A DNA stretch of 64,000 nucleotides from the NCBI RefSeq assembly GCF_000381765.1, contig NZ_KB907076.1, positions 214,774-278,773 on the forward strand, read 5' to 3'. Below the pieces are notes generated by a model. The model was given only the letters and a program-made list of their open reading frames with translations, was not told the DNA's origin and ran no database searches. Shown in pieces: positions 62,157-64,000 of the stretch (position 1 is its first letter; each line of letters opens with the position of its first letter). The translations under genes and the position numbers were made by a program. Origin of the DNA: [Zimmermannella] faecalis ATCC 13722. Its GTDB lineage: Bacteria; Actinomycetota; Actinomycetes; Actinomycetales; Microbacteriaceae.

Positions 62157-62957
62157 TCATTGAGTTGCCGCGATGTCGGCGTACTGCTGGGCGGCGGAGG
62201 CGACGCGCACCTGGTAGTCGTTCGTGTCGTTGTAGGAGCGCACGGCGGCGATCCACGCGTCGGCGTCTTCGAGCCCGCCCGATGACTGGCACAGGTAGGT
62301 GGCGGCGCTGAGGGCGGCGTCGTCGATGTTCTGTGGGTCGGCGATGCCGTCGCCGCTGCCGTCTTGGCCGTAGAGCTGCCAGGTGGAGGGGATGAACTGC
62401 ATTGGGCCGACCGCGCGGTCCCAGGTGGCGTCGCCGTCGAGGGCTCCCCCGTCGGTGTCGGGGATTGCCTGGGTCGAGGTTCCGTCGAGCGGGATGCCGA
62501 TGATCGGCGGCTGTGCCGTGCCGTCGTCGCCGATGCCGCCGCCCTGGAGCGTGCCGTGGTGGGACTCGACGTAGCCGATTCCGGCGAGCGTGTTCCACCC
62601 GACTCGGCATCCGGTGGACTCGAGCACGGCGATGTCGGCGCCCGCGTAGGCGGCGAGGGCGCGGATGGGGATGCCCGTCGCCGCGGATACCCGCTGCAGC
62701 CAGTCGGGGTCGGCGAGGGTCGCGATGCCCTGCTGGCTCGCGCCCTGTTCGCCAGGCTCAGCCGCGGCCGCGGCCGCGGGCGCGTCGGCCGGCGCGGGTG
62801 GCTGCGCGTTCGGGTCGTATTCGGGTGCGGTGACCTGCTGCTGTTGCTGGTCGAGGGTCGCGAAGACGGCCCATGTCGTGAGGCCGGTGAGCACGAGCAC
62901 GCCGACGAGGATGCCAACCAGCACCGTGATCATGGTTCGGTCAGCGAGGATGCGCAT
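62157..62957 (-). CDS. Lytic murein transglycosylase (SLT domain)
   Basis: A 266-residue single-pass membrane protein with an N-terminal anchor (TVLVGILVGVLVLTGLTTWAV) and an Ala/Pro-rich spacer (45-75). The transglycosylase domain shows NTLAGIGYVESHHG, with the catalytic glutamate in the YVES turn, AVGPMQFIPSTWQLYG and AATYLCQSSGGL. It cleaves the glycan strand of peptidoglycan to 1,6-anhydroMurNAc. It is a single gene; the type often assists cell growth or separation in actinobacteria. Confidence 0.9.
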   Translation of the reverse strand: MRILADRTMITVLVGILVGVLVLTGLTTWAVFATLDQQQQQVTAPEYDPNAQPPAPADAPAAAAAAEPGEQGASQQGIATLADPDWLQRVSAATGIPIRALAAYAGADIAVLESTGCRVGWNTLAGIGYVESHHGTLQGGGIGDDGTAQPPIIGIPLDGTSTQAIPDTDGGALDGDATWDRAVGPMQFIPSTWQLYGQDGSGDGIADPQNIDDAALSAATYLCQSSGGLEDADAWIAAVRSYNDTNDYQVRVASAAQQYADIAATQ

Positions 62958-63011
62958 GCGCTCGAGGGTATCGACTCGGCGATGGTGTCTCGGAGATGGC
63001 GTCTCGCGGAC

Positions 63012-64000
63012 TCAGCACCGCTGCCGCACCTTCGGTGCGTACCTTCTTCGCCCGCCGAGCCTCGGGGTGCGGTCGGGATACACGCTCGCGGGCGGGATGA
63101 ACCACACCTCGTCGAGCACGCTGAACCGGGCCGGGCGTGCCGGACCTTGGTACGGGTCGGCCGTGTCGGGCGGAACGATGCGGATCTGCCACTCGTCGTC
63201 ATGGATGCGGTGGTGACAGGTCGTGCACAGCAGGATCAGGTTCGAGAGATCCGTTGGCCCCGCATCGCGGGTCCAGTACCGGACGTGGTGCACCTCGCAC
63301 ATCGACGGCTCGAGCCCGCAGAACGCGCAGCCGCCATCGCGCTCGATCAGGGCTTTGCGCTGGGCGGGTGTCGCGAGGCGGGATGCGCGCCCGAGATCGA
63401 GTACTTCGCCTGCGCCGCCGAGCACGACCGGGATGATCCCCGCCTTCGCGCACAGCCGCCGGGCAGCGCTCGCGCTGATCGCCGCGGGCAGGCCGTCGAT
63501 CGTCGCGAGCCCGGCGCTGGTGAACGCGCTGCGCGGGTCGAGACCGGTCGCTTCATCGGTTGAGTCTTCGGCATCGTCAACGTCATCGAGCAATCCCGCG
63601 CGTCGCGGGCGCGGTCGATGAGGTCGCGGTCCTGCATCCGCACGACCACCTGCGTCGAGCAGCCGGGGAGCTCGTTGCAGCCGATCGCGTGCTGGCAGAG
63701 CATGATGAACGCGTCTGCCCGCAACTGCCGGACCGTGCGCGTCTCCGCCACGATCGGCGAAACCTCGCCCTCGCTCTCGACCTCGCCTTCCGTGCGGTCG
63801 CGGTCGACGTCTCGGACGACGCCGGTGACGCTGCCGTCGGGGTTGTTCGCGCCCCGCGACTTTCGAAGTTCGTTTGTCACGTATGCGTTCACCCCGGCGA
63901 GGATCGGTGCGGCACTCGCCGCGTCCAACAGTCCCTTGATCCGTACCTGCCCCGTTGGCAGCACCGTCATGTCGAAGTACCGGCCGGCATACGCTTCGGC
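63012..64000 (-). pseudogene. DUF222-HNH endonuclease, frameshifted, running off right edge
   Basis: The 5' part is beyond the window. The frame entering at 64000 reads AEAYAGRYFDMTVLPTGQVRIKGLLDAAS, typical DUF222, to about DLIDRARDARD (63595). The rest continues only in another frame: IDGLPAAISASAARRLC, then the HNH domain with ERDGGCAFCGLEP, MCEVHHVRYW and LLCTTCHHRIHD (63012-63593). The shift must lie at about 63594-63616, inside the perfect palindrome CCCGCG-CGT-CGCGGG (63595-63609), a place prone to sequencing error. Either the gene is broken or one base is miscalled. Such HNH proteins are multi-copy in Microbacteriaceae. Confidence 0.82.

Overview
The window is high-GC DNA from an actinobacterium, most likely of the family Microbacteriaceae. 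Lineage signs are NucS/EndoMS, the dnaK-grpE-dnaJ-hspR operon with HAIR operators, the dCTP deaminase/dUTPase form of Dcd, DUF2207, DUF222-HNH and DUF4333 proteins, and the fused rhamnulose-phosphate aldolase/dehydrogenase. Assignment to family level is inference. The window is chromosomal in character: no integrase, transposase, replication gene or CRISPR array was found.

Layout. 1-4.8 kb (minus): N-terminal part of a PutA-like protein with a degenerate proline dehydrogenase domain, a phenol-hydroxylase-family FAD monooxygenase and a hotdog thioesterase. 4.9-7.7 kb (minus): uroporphyrinogen-III synthase next to a HemQ-like protein that appears to lack its active site, then three small envelope proteins. 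7.8-16.6 kb: M13 metallopeptidase, MATE exporter, NucS, glycosyltransferase, HAD phosphatase, DUF2207 and DedA membrane proteins. 16.6-21.9 kb (minus): D,D-carboxypeptidase and the heat-shock operon. 22-31 kb: BlaI/M56 pair, UMF1-type transporter, GNAT, N5-glutamine-type methyltransferase, flavin oxidoreductase, and three cell-envelope genes headed by a lipoprotein serine protease. 31-35 kb: S4 protein, rubrerythrin-VIT1 fusion, serine hydrolase, Dcd, ferritin, tRNA-Gly(CCC). 35.3-43 kb (minus): serine dehydratase and a tetronate (D-erythronate-type) catabolic operon otnK-otnI-deoR-denD-gntP-otnC. 43-47 kb: single-gene detoxification and regulatory functions. 47-58 kb: a complete L-rhamnose regulon (rhaTPQS-M-I-D-B, with divergent lacI-type rhaR). 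58-62 kb: AEC transporter, glucarate dehydratase and a GntP permease. 62-64 kb: a lytic transglycosylase and a frameshifted DUF222-HNH gene that leaves the window.

The second half is a block of sugar and sugar-acid use: rhamnose, tetronates and glucarate each have their own transporter, enzymes and (for the first two) regulator. Operator-like repeats precede the otn and rha operons.

The most unusual signal is a family of five 51-bp palindromes (CTGACGGCAATT...AATTGCCGTCAG) between 16.5 and 46.4 kb. All are intergenic; four lie between convergent units. Two copies are perfect hairpins although their inner arms differ, which points to conservation of the fold. No intergenic stretch exceeds 300 bp.
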